Position numbers and translations under genes: made by a program. Shown here piece by piece: positions 1 to 6,853 of a stretch of DNA of 38,063 nt (position 1 is the first letter of the stretch; every line of letters starts with the position of its first letter). A model generated the notes under the pieces. That model was given only the letters and a program-made list of their open reading frames with translations, made no database searches and was not told the origin of the DNA. This DNA is from a virus, in the IMG/VR virus record IMGVR_UViG_3300042987_002960, positions 1 through 38,063 of that record; one strand, given 5' to 3'.

Positions 1-127
1 GCCCTACACCTACGGCGCGGCGGACACCGTGGACATCAAGATCACCTGCGGCGCGGGCACGCCCGCGACCATTGCGGCCGGTGAACTGGTGGTGTTCCTC
101 GCCGTCAACGACCTGACCGTGCTCTAA
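1..127 (+). CDS. C-terminal end of a virion structural protein (partial)
   Basis: An open frame enters from the left edge and ends with TAA at 125-127, giving 41 residues that finish in a hydrophobic strand-like stretch (ELVVFLAVNDLTVL). The alternating small, beta-branched and hydrophobic residues look like a beta-rich virion protein. Its place, just before a strong stem-loop and upstream of neck/tail genes, fits the end of the major capsid or a head-decoration gene. That identity is inferred from position only; the sequence is too short to recognise a family. Confidence 0.6.
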   Translation, partial: PYTYGAADTVDIKITCGAGTPATIAAGELVVFLAVNDLTVL

Positions 128-137
128 CGGTCCCCCC

Positions 138-176
138 AAGGGCGGCGGCCGTTCGCCTTTCACGGCCGCCGCCCTT
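138..176 (+). terminator. Strong stem-loop after the capsid-region gene
   Basis: A perfect 14-base-pair inverted repeat (138-151 with 163-176, mostly G/C) encloses an 11-base loop and starts 10 bases after the stop codon. There is no clear T-run after it, so it may act as a partial terminator or an mRNA 3'-end stabiliser rather than a classic intrinsic terminator. A stem-loop directly after a highly expressed capsid gene is common in phages. Confidence 0.6.
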
Positions 177-205
177 CCCTGCGGGGAAAGGCCAGCCCAA
201 CCGCC

Positions 206-664
206 ATGCAGGTCTCCGTTCCCCAACGCGCGCCCAAGATCAGCGACGAGCAGCTCTTCAATCTCGTGAAGGAGCTGGTCCGCGACCAGCACTTCAAGGA
301 GCTGCGCAGCGCGCTCGAACGGCAGCGTTACATCCAGAAGAAGCTCGGCGTGGAGCGCCGGGCCATTGACGGCGTGGGCGCGCCGGTCATGGAACTCGAC
401 CCCTTCCTCGCCCATGCCATCAAGCAGGTGGCGGCCGATGCCGATGGCACGGTCCACAACGCCGCGCTGTCCGACCCTACCATGTTGCGCCTGCTCAAGC
501 GCGACGGCATCGAGGTGGGCGTGAAGGACTGCGGCACCACCACGGCCCGCGTGGGCTTCCGCCAGACGGTGGATTACTCCTACCAGCAGCCCGAGGAGGG
601 CGGCCCGCGGCGAGCAGAGAGCGGCGGCCGCATCCGGTTTCGCAAGACCTACGCCACCGCATGA
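206..664 (+). CDS. Hypothetical virion-region protein, 152 aa
   Basis: I do not recognise this protein. The N-terminal 50 residues are charged and helical (LVKELVRDQHFKELRSALE); the C-terminal 30 are Arg/Gly/Glu-rich and look disordered. It is the first gene after the stem-loop, and its stop codon overlaps the start of the next gene (ATGA at 661-664), so it belongs to the structural operon. There is no good Shine-Dalgarno sequence close to the ATG; a GGGGAAAGG stretch lies about 15-20 bases upstream. A head-tail joining or head-completion role is possible from position but nothing in the sequence proves it. Confidence 0.7.
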   Translation: MQVSVPQRAPKISDEQLFNLVKELVRDQHFKELRSALERQRYIQKKLGVERRAIDGVGAPVMELDPFLAHAIKQVAADADGTVHNAALSDPTMLRLLKRDGIEVGVKDCGTTTARVGFRQTVDYSYQQPEEGGPRRAESGGRIRFRKTYATA

Positions 665-1719
665 GGACGGTGAATTACAACGAGGTGTTGCAGCTCGTGT
701 GCGAGCTGGCCGGGTTCACCTACTCGACCACGCCCACCGAGACCCTGCTGCGCCTGCGCGGCCACATCAGCCGGCGCTTCCGCAGCATTTGGGAATGCGA
801 TTACTGGCCCGAGCTGACCCGCGTGCAGGAGCGGCATTATCGCGGCGACTACGCGAGCGGCACGGCCTACTCCGCGCCCACGGCCACGAGCAGCACGGAA
901 GTCTTTTACCCGCCCACCAAGGCTTACTACCAGGTCCTGCGCAGCAGCACCGGGAACGCGCCGGCCACGCTCTCCGGCGGCACTTACACCACCAACACCG
1001 CCTACTGGTTCGACGCCCAGAGCGCCTACACCGGCAACGACTGGGCGGCGAGCACGGCCTACACGGTCGGGACCGTGGTGCGGTTGCCCGATGACAACCG
1101 CTACTATGCGTGCCACACGGCCCACACGAGCGGCGGCACGTTCGACTCGACCAAGTTCGGCATCCTGACGCCGTTCGACAAATACATCGCCTACGAGCAG
1201 ACCGGCCAGACGGCCATCGGCGAGGTGCGCGACGTGTTCACGCGCGACCCGCGGGTGAACCGCAACTTCTCCACGGCCAACTGGACGCTCTCGACCAACG
1301 GCGTGCAGGTGCCCGACGGCCCGGCCATCGTGTGGCTGGAGTTCCGCACGCGGTTCAAGCCGCTGGTGGGCGATGACTATTCCGCCAGCACGGCCTACGC
1401 GGTCGGCGACCAGATCCTCTTTAACTCGTCGGGCAGCGTGAAGAACTTCTACGAGTGCGTCACCGCCACGAGCGCGGGGCAGAGCCCGAACACGCACGCG
1501 GCCAAGTGGAGCCTCATCGAGATTCCCTACCTGTTCCAGCCCTACCTCGTCACCGGCGCGTTCGCGGACTACTTGATCATGGACGGCCAGATGGACAAGG
1601 CCGCCGCGCAAGCCCGGCTCGCCGAGGAATACCTGGGCGCCGAACTGCAAAAGCTCCACGATTTCCAACCCCAATACCAACGCCTCGCCGTGAGCGCGGC
1701 TTACCCCTCGAGTTTATGA
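661..1719 (+). CDS. Tail adaptor-like (T7 gp11-position) protein with CBM5/12-like modules
   Basis: The first 60 residues (helical, with LLRLRGHISRRFRSIWE) and the last 65 (IPYLFQPYLVTGAFADYLIM, then a helix) resemble the ends of podovirus adaptor/tail tubular A proteins that join portal to nozzle. Between them are repeated modules starting with D-[YW]-x-A-S-x-T-A-Y, at about residues 63-120, 127-170 and 239-286. The last two have the W/Y-x-x-G-x-x-V-x-x-x-x-x-x-Y-x-C spacing of carbohydrate-binding family 5/12 modules. The adaptor call is inferred from position and end regions; the module resemblance is from pattern. Start and stop overlap both neighbours by four bases. Confidence 0.55.
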   Translation: MRTVNYNEVLQLVCELAGFTYSTTPTETLLRLRGHISRRFRSIWECDYWPELTRVQERHYRGDYASGTAYSAPTATSSTEVFYPPTKAYYQVLRSSTGNAPATLSGGTYTTNTAYWFDAQSAYTGNDWAASTAYTVGTVVRLPDDNRYYACHTAHTSGGTFDSTKFGILTPFDKYIAYEQTGQTAIGEVRDVFTRDPRVNRNFSTANWTLSTNGVQVPDGPAIVWLEFRTRFKPLVGDDYSASTAYAVGDQILFNSSGSVKNFYECVTATSAGQSPNTHAAKWSLIEIPYLFQPYLVTGAFADYLIMDGQMDKAAAQARLAEEYLGAELQKLHDFQPQYQRLAVSAAYPSSL

Positions 1720-2120
1720 GCCAGAACGTCGCCATCAAAGTCTTCAAGAGCACCGGCACCACCACCGGCAACGCCGCCTCCACGCCCAAGATCGAGGGCT
1801 TGCGCACGCCCGACGTGTTCAAGGATGTCAACGCCGTGGCCGGCGGCAGCATCACCACCGTCTGGACCCCTACGAGCGGTAAGCGCGTCGTGTTTATGGG
1901 CCTGACGGTCAGCGTGAGCGCCGCGTGCAGCCTGCTCTTTGAAGACAACAGTGCGGGCGCGGGCAACTTTGTGTTCCGCACGCCCAAGCTGCTGGCGGAC
2001 ACGCCCTACACCTTTGACCTGGGCAACGGCGTGGCCCTGAGCGCGGTGGACAACGTGCTAAAAGTCACCAGCAGCGCGGCGGCCAATATCACCGGCACGA
2101 TCTACGGCGTGGAACTCTGA
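1716..2120 (+). CDS. Small beta-rich virion protein, 134 aa
   Basis: The ATG at 1716 overlaps the stop of the adaptor-like gene (ATGA); an upstream in-frame extension exists but has no coding character. The protein is rich in Ser, Thr, Val and Gly, with no Trp-rich or catalytic motif. It looks like a small all-beta virion decoration or head-completion protein (TTVWTPTSGKRVVFMGLTVS, then GTIYGVEL at the end). No family is recognised. It lies between the adaptor-like gene and the LamG-like gene, in the same translationally coupled run. Confidence 0.7.
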   Translation: MSQNVAIKVFKSTGTTTGNAASTPKIEGLRTPDVFKDVNAVAGGSITTVWTPTSGKRVVFMGLTVSVSAACSLLFEDNSAGAGNFVFRTPKLLADTPYTFDLGNGVALSAVDNVLKVTSSAAANITGTIYGVEL

Positions 2121-2860
2121 TGCAACCTTGGCGACATCGCAGAGTGGTGGCCATGACCAGCGGCGGCAGCTCTGCCTTCAGCCCCGCCAGCATCGCGGGA
2201 CTCAAGGTTTTTCTCGACACGACAAATGCAGCAAGCGTCACCGAGGCCACGGGAATCAGCCAAATAAACGACCTGAGCGGAAACGGCAACCACGCCACGC
2301 AGGCAACTGGCAGCAAGCAACCAGCTTACGCGTCGGGTCAATACATGACGTTCGACGGAGTAGATGACTGGATGGAGATTCCTTCTATTGGCGCGATAGG
2401 CGCAAACCCGAGAAGCTACGTTTTCCAAGTTAGATTTTCAGTTTCTCAGCTAACCGGGTTGGTCACAATGCGTTCAAGTGGTGGCGCAAAACAGTTCTCT
2501 GCTTATGTGTCGAATGCATCGGCTTCCGGCAACGGACTTAGACGCATCGGATTTACAACTGGAACGCTTGCGTTAAACAGAATAGCCGCCGAAACGTCTG
2601 ACAGTGATTCATCTTGGCACTCATGCGCACTGGTCAGAACCAACACGTCAATGAAGCTTTACATTGACGGAAGTTTGGTGGCCACGGAATCGACAAACGT
2701 CGGCGATGTTGATGTTAACCACAAAACATTTTTGGGGGCATACGCCGACGGAGACACTCCGATAGGCCTCTATTTTAACGGCGATATGCGCAAGGTTCTA
2801 ATTTACACCTCTGAACTTACCGCGGCCGACGTTCTGAATCTTTACACCGCTGGCTACTGA
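2120..2860 (+). CDS. LamG/concanavalin-like jelly-roll protein, probable receptor-binding accessory
   Basis: The sequence follows the LamG-like (Laminin_G_3) pattern: LSGNGNHATQ at about residue 53, then YMTFDGVDDWMEIP, then SWHSCALVRTNTSMKLYIDG, then the closing FNGDMRKVLIYTSELTAADV. These folds usually bind sugars and occur in phage tail appendages. Base composition is far from its neighbours: the row 2401-2460 has 27 G+C of 60, against about 40 in core rows, so this gene was probably acquired recently. The ATG at 2120 overlaps the preceding stop (TGATG). Binding of a host surface glycan is an inference. Confidence 0.75.
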   Translation: MQPWRHRRVVAMTSGGSSAFSPASIAGLKVFLDTTNAASVTEATGISQINDLSGNGNHATQATGSKQPAYASGQYMTFDGVDDWMEIPSIGAIGANPRSYVFQVRFSVSQLTGLVTMRSSGGAKQFSAYVSNASASGNGLRRIGFTTGTLALNRIAAETSDSDSSWHSCALVRTNTSMKLYIDGSLVATESTNVGDVDVNHKTFLGAYADGDTPIGLYFNGDMRKVLIYTSELTAADVLNLYTAGY

Positions 2861-3174
2861 TGCACTCCCTTTTCCTCATCGCTGCGGGAGTCAAGGACTG
2901 GTTCAACCAGCAGGCCGAGGCGCTGGGCAACAACGGCGTTGCAATCGGTGCGCTCACGTTGTCAGCGACCGGCAACGAGCCGGGCGAGTATGGCTGGTGT
3001 GCGGTGCAACTCTCGCCCGAGAAGGAACAGGCGGTGCAGGCGTTGCTGGATGCGAACCCCGACAAAGCGCCCAGCATCGACTGGACCAAATACGATCTCG
3101 CCACCCAACCCGGTTTCCCGCAACAGCGTCTCGTGCAACGCGGGCTCAAGGTGATCCAGAAACCCTTTCCATGA
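2860..3174 (+). CDS. Hypothetical protein, 104 aa
   Basis: I do not recognise this gene. It starts at an ATG overlapping the LamG gene stop (TGATG) and ends overlapping the next start (ATGA). The N-terminus has a short hydrophobic run (HSLFLIAAGVKDWF); the C-terminus is Pro/Gln-rich and basic. It sits between the LamG-like gene and the lysis block. It could be a chaperone or accessory for the LamG-like protein, as tail-fibre genes often have a small downstream partner, but the sequence does not show this. Confidence 0.65.
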   Translation: MHSLFLIAAGVKDWFNQQAEALGNNGVAIGALTLSATGNEPGEYGWCAVQLSPEKEQAVQALLDANPDKAPSIDWTKYDLATQPGFPQQRLVQRGLKVIQKPFP

Positions 3175-3407
3175 CTATGAGCGACCCGATCCGCAAGCGA
3201 CTCGAAGTAGGCTGCGCCGTGCTGGCCCTGGCCACCGGCTTGTCGGGCCTGTTCGGCGCGTTCGTCCTCTTGCCCTCCCGCATGGAAGCGGCAGAGAAGA
3301 ACATCGCCAAGCTGGCCGACCGCGCCGACCGCGATCGGGAATTGCTGATCCGCATCGAGGAGCGTCTCGTCAAGATTCAGGAGCAACTCGCGCAACAGCG
3401 CAAATAA
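3171..3407 (+). CDS. Small membrane protein with coiled-coil tail, lysis region
   Basis: The ATG at 3171 overlaps the previous stop. The 78-residue product has a hydrophobic segment at about residues 12-35 (CAVLALATGLSGLFGAFVLL) followed by a charged amphipathic helix to the end (RDRELLIRIEERLVKIQEQL) that should form a coiled coil. One membrane span plus a coiled coil occurs in i-spanins, holin-associated proteins and some T7 gp17.5-like holins. Given the separate holin-like and spanin genes next to it, it may be a holin/antiholin partner. Function is inferred from topology and neighbours. Confidence 0.65.
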   Translation: MTMSDPIRKRLEVGCAVLALATGLSGLFGAFVLLPSRMEAAEKNIAKLADRADRDRELLIRIEERLVKIQEQLAQQRK

Positions 3408-3428
3408 GTCGGTCAACCCAACACACCC

Positions 3429-3611
3429 ATGAAAAGCTGGAAGACAACCCTGTGCGGCGCAATCGCCGCGGCTGCCGGTGGCATTGCCGCCGCCAACCTG
3501 GACCCCATCGTAACCAAGATCGCCACCGTCGTGGCCTCGCTGGCCTCGGGTCTCGTGGGCTTCTTTGCCCGCGACAACGACAAGACCTCGGAAGATGTGG
3601 CCGCGAAATGA
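3429..3611 (+). CDS. Holin-like two-span membrane protein, 60 aa
   Basis: This short protein has a basic N-terminus (MKSWK), two hydrophobic stretches (about residues 7-22 and 28-47: AAIAAAAGGIAAA and IATVVASLASGLVGFFA) and a charged C-terminus (RDNDKTSEDVAAK). Length, topology and position just before a spanin pair fit a small holin that forms the inner-membrane lesion at the end of infection. No family motif is needed or visible, so the call rests on topology and context. Its stop overlaps the next ATG (3608-3611). Confidence 0.6.
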   Translation: MKSWKTTLCGAIAAAAGGIAAANLDPIVTKIATVVASLASGLVGFFARDNDKTSEDVAAK

Positions 3612-3922
3612 CCCTTGCCCTCGCCATCATTGGCCTGCTCACCGCAGCCATTGGGGCGTGGGTGAAGTTCGGCAAACCCAAACGTGAACCAACCGTCTCC
3701 GACCGCCTCGCCCAAGTGGACGCCGAACTGGCTGCGCGCGACGCTGCTGCTGTCAATGCTCGCCTGGAGCAACGGCTGCGCGACGCGCGTGGTGGTCATC
3801 CCGGCGGACAAGCAGGTGCTCCCGCTCGAAGCCGGGCAGAAGTTCACAGCGCCCTCGAGCGGTTGGTGGGTGCCGGACGCCCGGATGCAGGAAATCCTGC
3901 ACGCACTGGAAGCCAAGGCTAA
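3608..3922 (+). CDS. i-spanin-like (Rz) protein
   Basis: The ATG at 3608 overlaps the holin-like gene stop. The first 18 residues are a membrane anchor (TLALAIIGLLTAAIGAWV) and residues 31-65 form a charged helix, VSDRLAQVDAELAARD onward, as in Rz. After about residue 65 the translation becomes Gly/Arg/Ala-rich and looks like a by-product of the other frame, where the o-spanin is encoded. Rz-type proteins span the periplasm and, with Rz1, fuse inner and outer membranes at lysis. The presence of a pair implies a host with an outer membrane. Confidence 0.65.
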   Translation: MTLALAIIGLLTAAIGAWVKFGKPKREPTVSDRLAQVDAELAARDAAAVNARLEQRLRDARGGHPGGQAGAPARSRAEVHSALERLVGAGRPDAGNPARTGSQG

Positions 3923-3926
3923 ATGA
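3684..3926 (+). CDS. o-spanin-like (Rz1) lipoprotein, nested in the i-spanin gene
   Basis: Lies inside the i-spanin gene in another frame, starting at GTG 3684. Residues 17-31 form a signal-peptide core (LRATLLLSMLAWSNG) ending at Cys32, a candidate lipidation site, although -3 Ser and -2 Asn make the lipobox weak. The mature part is about 49 residues and ends in a short helix (MQEILHALEAKAK). A nested Rz/Rz1 arrangement is well known in lambda-like phages. In the second half of the overlap this frame looks more protein-like than the Rz frame. The stop overlaps the next ATG. Confidence 0.6.
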   Translation: MNQPSPTASPKWTPNWLRATLLLSMLAWSNGCATRVVVIPADKQVLPLEAGQKFTAPSSGWWVPDARMQEILHALEAKAK

Positions 3927-4369
3927 AGATACTCAGCGCCACCGAAATTCTGCTGACCCTGGCCGTGGCCGGCTACGACGCCGGCGCGGGCTGGAACGCA
4001 GCCGACCGCCGTTACGCGCTGCCTACGCGGGGCTTCATCGAGGGCGCGTTTAGCTCCGCCCTGTGGAGCTTCCAGAAGTTCTTCGACGTGTTGAACTGGC
4101 GCGAAGAAGCCCAGGACTGCGACGACTTCGCCCGCATCGCGGCGGGCTTCGCCCAGATTCTGCACTGCCTCACGCCCGGCCGGCCGCCGGCCACCGCGTT
4201 GGCGGTAGGCGAGCTGTGGTATGTGAAGGACAGCGGCGAAGGCCACGCCATCAACGTGGCGCTGTGCGGGGGCGGCCCGGACGATGTGGTCTGCTACGAG
4301 CCGCAGACGCGCAAGGTCGTGGAGTTGTCCGTTACCGAGAAGGCCCGCGTGACCCTGATTCGCTTTTGA
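3923..4369 (+). CDS. Transglutaminase-like cysteine peptidase (BTLCP type), endolysin candidate
   Basis: 148 residues with a Cys-Asp-Asp motif (QDCDDFA, Cys66) inside a helix-forming region, then GEGHAIN (His108) and CYEP (Glu126). These match the Cys-His-Asp/Glu order and the C-D-D-[FY] and G-x-G-H-[AV] patterns of bacterial transglutaminase-like cysteine proteinases. It directly follows the spanin pair with an ATGA overlap, and no other muramidase, amidase or peptidase is visible in the window. It may be the endolysin, cutting peptide cross-links, which is an inference. There is no strong signal peptide, so it would need the holin for release. A virion role is the alternative. Confidence 0.55.
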   Translation: MKILSATEILLTLAVAGYDAGAGWNAADRRYALPTRGFIEGAFSSALWSFQKFFDVLNWREEAQDCDDFARIAAGFAQILHCLTPGRPPATALAVGELWYVKDSGEGHAINVALCGGGPDDVVCYEPQTRKVVELSVTEKARVTLIRF

Positions 4370-4370
4370 C

Positions 4371-4475
4371 ATGAAACACATCCTTGCCATCGCCCTCTGC
4401 ATTCTCGCCGCCGGCTGCGCCAGCGTAGAACGCAAGGGCACAATCCAGACGCCGCCGGTCGAATACGTGCGATGA
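4371..4475 (+). CDS. 34-residue lipoprotein
   Basis: A very short gene starting one base after the previous stop and ending in the start of the next gene (ATGA at 4472-4475). The product begins MKHILAIALCILAAGC, a clean lipoprotein signal with lipobox LAAGC and lipidated Cys16, leaving an 18-residue mature peptide with Pro-Pro near its end. It is more convincing as a lipoprotein than the nested Rz1. It could be a second o-spanin or a superinfection-exclusion lipoprotein. Tight coupling on both sides argues that it is translated. Confidence 0.65.
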   Translation: MKHILAIALCILAAGCASVERKGTIQTPPVEYVR

Positions 4476-6853
4476 ACCGTTTCGATGCCTACTATCCGCG
4501 TGACACCGCCCCGCAACGGGACGGCGACGCCGGCTTTGTGGGCGTGGACGAGCGGCTGGACCCCGCCCTGCTCGCGCCGGGATTCGTGGCCCGGGCCAAG
4601 AACTGCCGGTTCCGCAACGGGCAGGTTGAGACCCGCGGCGGGGACACCATCTGGCCGTGGATGCGCGGCACGGGCATGACCAAGTTCGGCACGGTCTTCT
4701 GCGCCACGACCTTCTCCGATCCCATCGACGGCGACGAGTGGGTGGTAGTGGCCGCGGATTCCGGCGTGTGGGCCACGCGCCCCAACAACGTGGCCAAGGC
4801 CGTGAGCCTGCCCGGCGGCGTGACGCTCACCGCCGCCACGGCCGTGCAGATGGTGCAATGCTTCAATGTGCTCATCCTGCTGCGCGGTCCTGACACCGCC
4901 CCGCTGGTGTGCGCCAACGGCCTCGATGCCGGGTTCACCGCCATCACGCAGACCGACACCGGCACCGGCACCGAGGCCATTCCCAACGCCGCGTTCGGCC
5001 TGTTCTTTGCCAACCGCCTGCTGCTCGTCCACGAGCGCGATCAGGTGGCCGCCAGCGACGTGCTGGACTACACCCGCTACGCGCCCACGCTCGCCAACTT
5101 CCGCATCAACCAGGGCGACAACGACGCGCTCGTGGCCATCGCCGCGTTCAACGAGTCCACGCTTATCATGCTCAAAGACCAGAGCGTGTGGCGCGTGGAC
5201 AACGTGTATGGCGACCTCTCGCAGATCGCGCTGCGCAAGGTCACCAGCCAATACGGATGCATCGCGCCGCACAGTGTCGTGCAGTTCGGCACGGATCTGG
5301 CGTGGTTCAGCGAGCGCGGGGTGGAAACGCTCAAGCTCACCGAGCTGAACCAGGTGCAGGGCCGGGCGCAGGCGCTGTCCGACAAGCTCACCGCCACGCT
5401 GGCCCGGGTGAACTGGAAGTATGCCAGCGGCATCCGTGGCGCGTTCTGGGACGGCCGGCTCTACTTCGCCGTCCCGCTCGATGACGCCAACGTGGTGGAC
5501 ACGACGACCAATCTGCTGGCCGGGCTGAGTTACAACGCGGGCATGGTGTATAGCTACGGCAGCACGGGCGTGGTGTCGATGACCGCCGGCAACACCTACC
5601 GTTACCGGCAGGGAGCCGATGACTCGTATTTTGTCACCTACGACTCGCTGGTGGAAACCACCTATCGGGGCGACTGCTATTTCATTGGGCCGGCCACCGG
5701 AGCCAATTTCTACGGCACCAACAATGCCAGCGTCACCGCCACGCTCAATCCCGTGCTTGCGGAGGGCGTGAACAATGCCGTGCTTGTGTTCGACACTGAG
5801 ACGGGCGAGTGGTGCGGCACGGACGAACGCGCCGGCATGAACGTGAAGGAGTGGGTGCTGTTCACGCATCAGGGCCTCAAGCGGCTGGGCTACATCTCCG
5901 CGCTGGGCGAGTTTCACCTCTACGAAGAGGGAACGGTGGACGAGGCCATGGTCACGGTGCCGACCAACTACACTGATTTGCTCGTGCTGGATGCGCCGCC
6001 GACCACCATGGTGTTGCCGCCTTACAGCACGCAGAGCATTGCGATTGACGGCGGTTTGACCGTCGGGTTCAGCAACATCGCCGTGAACACGCCGACCGAT
6101 TTCGGCACTGGCTTGCTTTTCAATGGCCTAGATGCCACGGCCCGCAGCCAAGCCAACATTTGGCGCGACGTCAACGGCAACGGCGGCTTTGACCAGTCCG
6201 CCACGTCGCCGTGGAGTGTGGGCAGCGCGACCATCAGCCAGATCAACGGCGGCGTGCGCGCGTTGAACACCACCACCATCAGCATCAACGGCAGCGCCGC
6301 CACGCGCGGCTTCTACGGCGAGAGCTGGCGCATTTACACGCCGTTCATCTACGTTGACCCGCACTCCGGCACCGAGATCCAGCCGGTGGACATCGAGACC
6401 GAGTTCACCACGCGCGGGTTTCGGGCCGAGGGCGTGGACCGCAAGCGGTTCAAGGAGCTGGCCGTGCGGCTGGCCACCTGGGCGCCCACGTATTCCCTCA
6501 CGCTCATCACCGACGGCGTGGGTGAGACCGACTCCGCCATCACGGCCAAGACCCGCAGCCGCACCGCCTACTACACGGCCGCCGCTCCGTGGGTGGAGAC
6601 CAACGTCAACGACGACTGGGACAACCCCTACCGGCAGGACTACTCCGTGGTGCCGGACAGCGACGGCGTAAGCCTCGGCACCGGGGAGGGCATCAACTTT
6701 GACCAGCAGCAGGAAGCGGAGGAACGCCTCGGCATCGACGAACGCGGCGTGACGCTCCAGCTCCAAGTCACCAACACCACCGGCACCATCGCGGTCAAGA
6801 GCGTGACGCTCGCCGCCGATCCCGGCCAACGCAGCTACGGCACCCGAGCATGA
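4472..6853 (+). CDS. Tail nozzle-like (T7 gp12-position) structural protein, 793 aa
   Basis: Large beta-rich protein with an N-terminal signature of tail-nozzle/stopper proteins: VDERLDPALLAPGFVARAKN followed by a stretch of the G-x-V-x-x-R-x-G type (NGQVETRGG, residues 48-56). The middle contains strand repeats and turns such as ALVAIAAFNESTLIMLKDQS and VVQFGTDLAWFSERG, consistent with a beta-propeller. Length equals T7 gp12 (about 794 aa), and its order between the adaptor-like and gp13-like genes is the same as in T7. I see no direct sequence match to T7 gp12, so the call is from motif pattern, length and synteny. Confidence 0.55.
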   Translation: MNRFDAYYPRDTAPQRDGDAGFVGVDERLDPALLAPGFVARAKNCRFRNGQVETRGGDTIWPWMRGTGMTKFGTVFCATTFSDPIDGDEWVVVAADSGVWATRPNNVAKAVSLPGGVTLTAATAVQMVQCFNVLILLRGPDTAPLVCANGLDAGFTAITQTDTGTGTEAIPNAAFGLFFANRLLLVHERDQVAASDVLDYTRYAPTLANFRINQGDNDALVAIAAFNESTLIMLKDQSVWRVDNVYGDLSQIALRKVTSQYGCIAPHSVVQFGTDLAWFSERGVETLKLTELNQVQGRAQALSDKLTATLARVNWKYASGIRGAFWDGRLYFAVPLDDANVVDTTTNLLAGLSYNAGMVYSYGSTGVVSMTAGNTYRYRQGADDSYFVTYDSLVETTYRGDCYFIGPATGANFYGTNNASVTATLNPVLAEGVNNAVLVFDTETGEWCGTDERAGMNVKEWVLFTHQGLKRLGYISALGEFHLYEEGTVDEAMVTVPTNYTDLLVLDAPPTTMVLPPYSTQSIAIDGGLTVGFSNIAVNTPTDFGTGLLFNGLDATARSQANIWRDVNGNGGFDQSATSPWSVGSATISQINGGVRALNTTTISINGSAATRGFYGESWRIYTPFIYVDPHSGTEIQPVDIETEFTTRGFRAEGVDRKRFKELAVRLATWAPTYSLTLITDGVGETDSAITAKTRSRTAYYTAAAPWVETNVNDDWDNPYRQDYSVVPDSDGVSLGTGEGINFDQQQEAEERLGIDERGVTLQLQVTNTTGTIAVKSVTLAADPGQRSYGTRA

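Noticed and set aside
3413-5917. Long minus-strand open frames opposite virion and other genes (also 8203-10389, 15127-17583, 30351-31895, 32868-35054, 35663-37342)
   Set aside because: They mirror high-GC plus-strand genes with clear family motifs or coupled starts. Their products are His/Arg/Val/Ala-rich low complexity with no recognisable domain.
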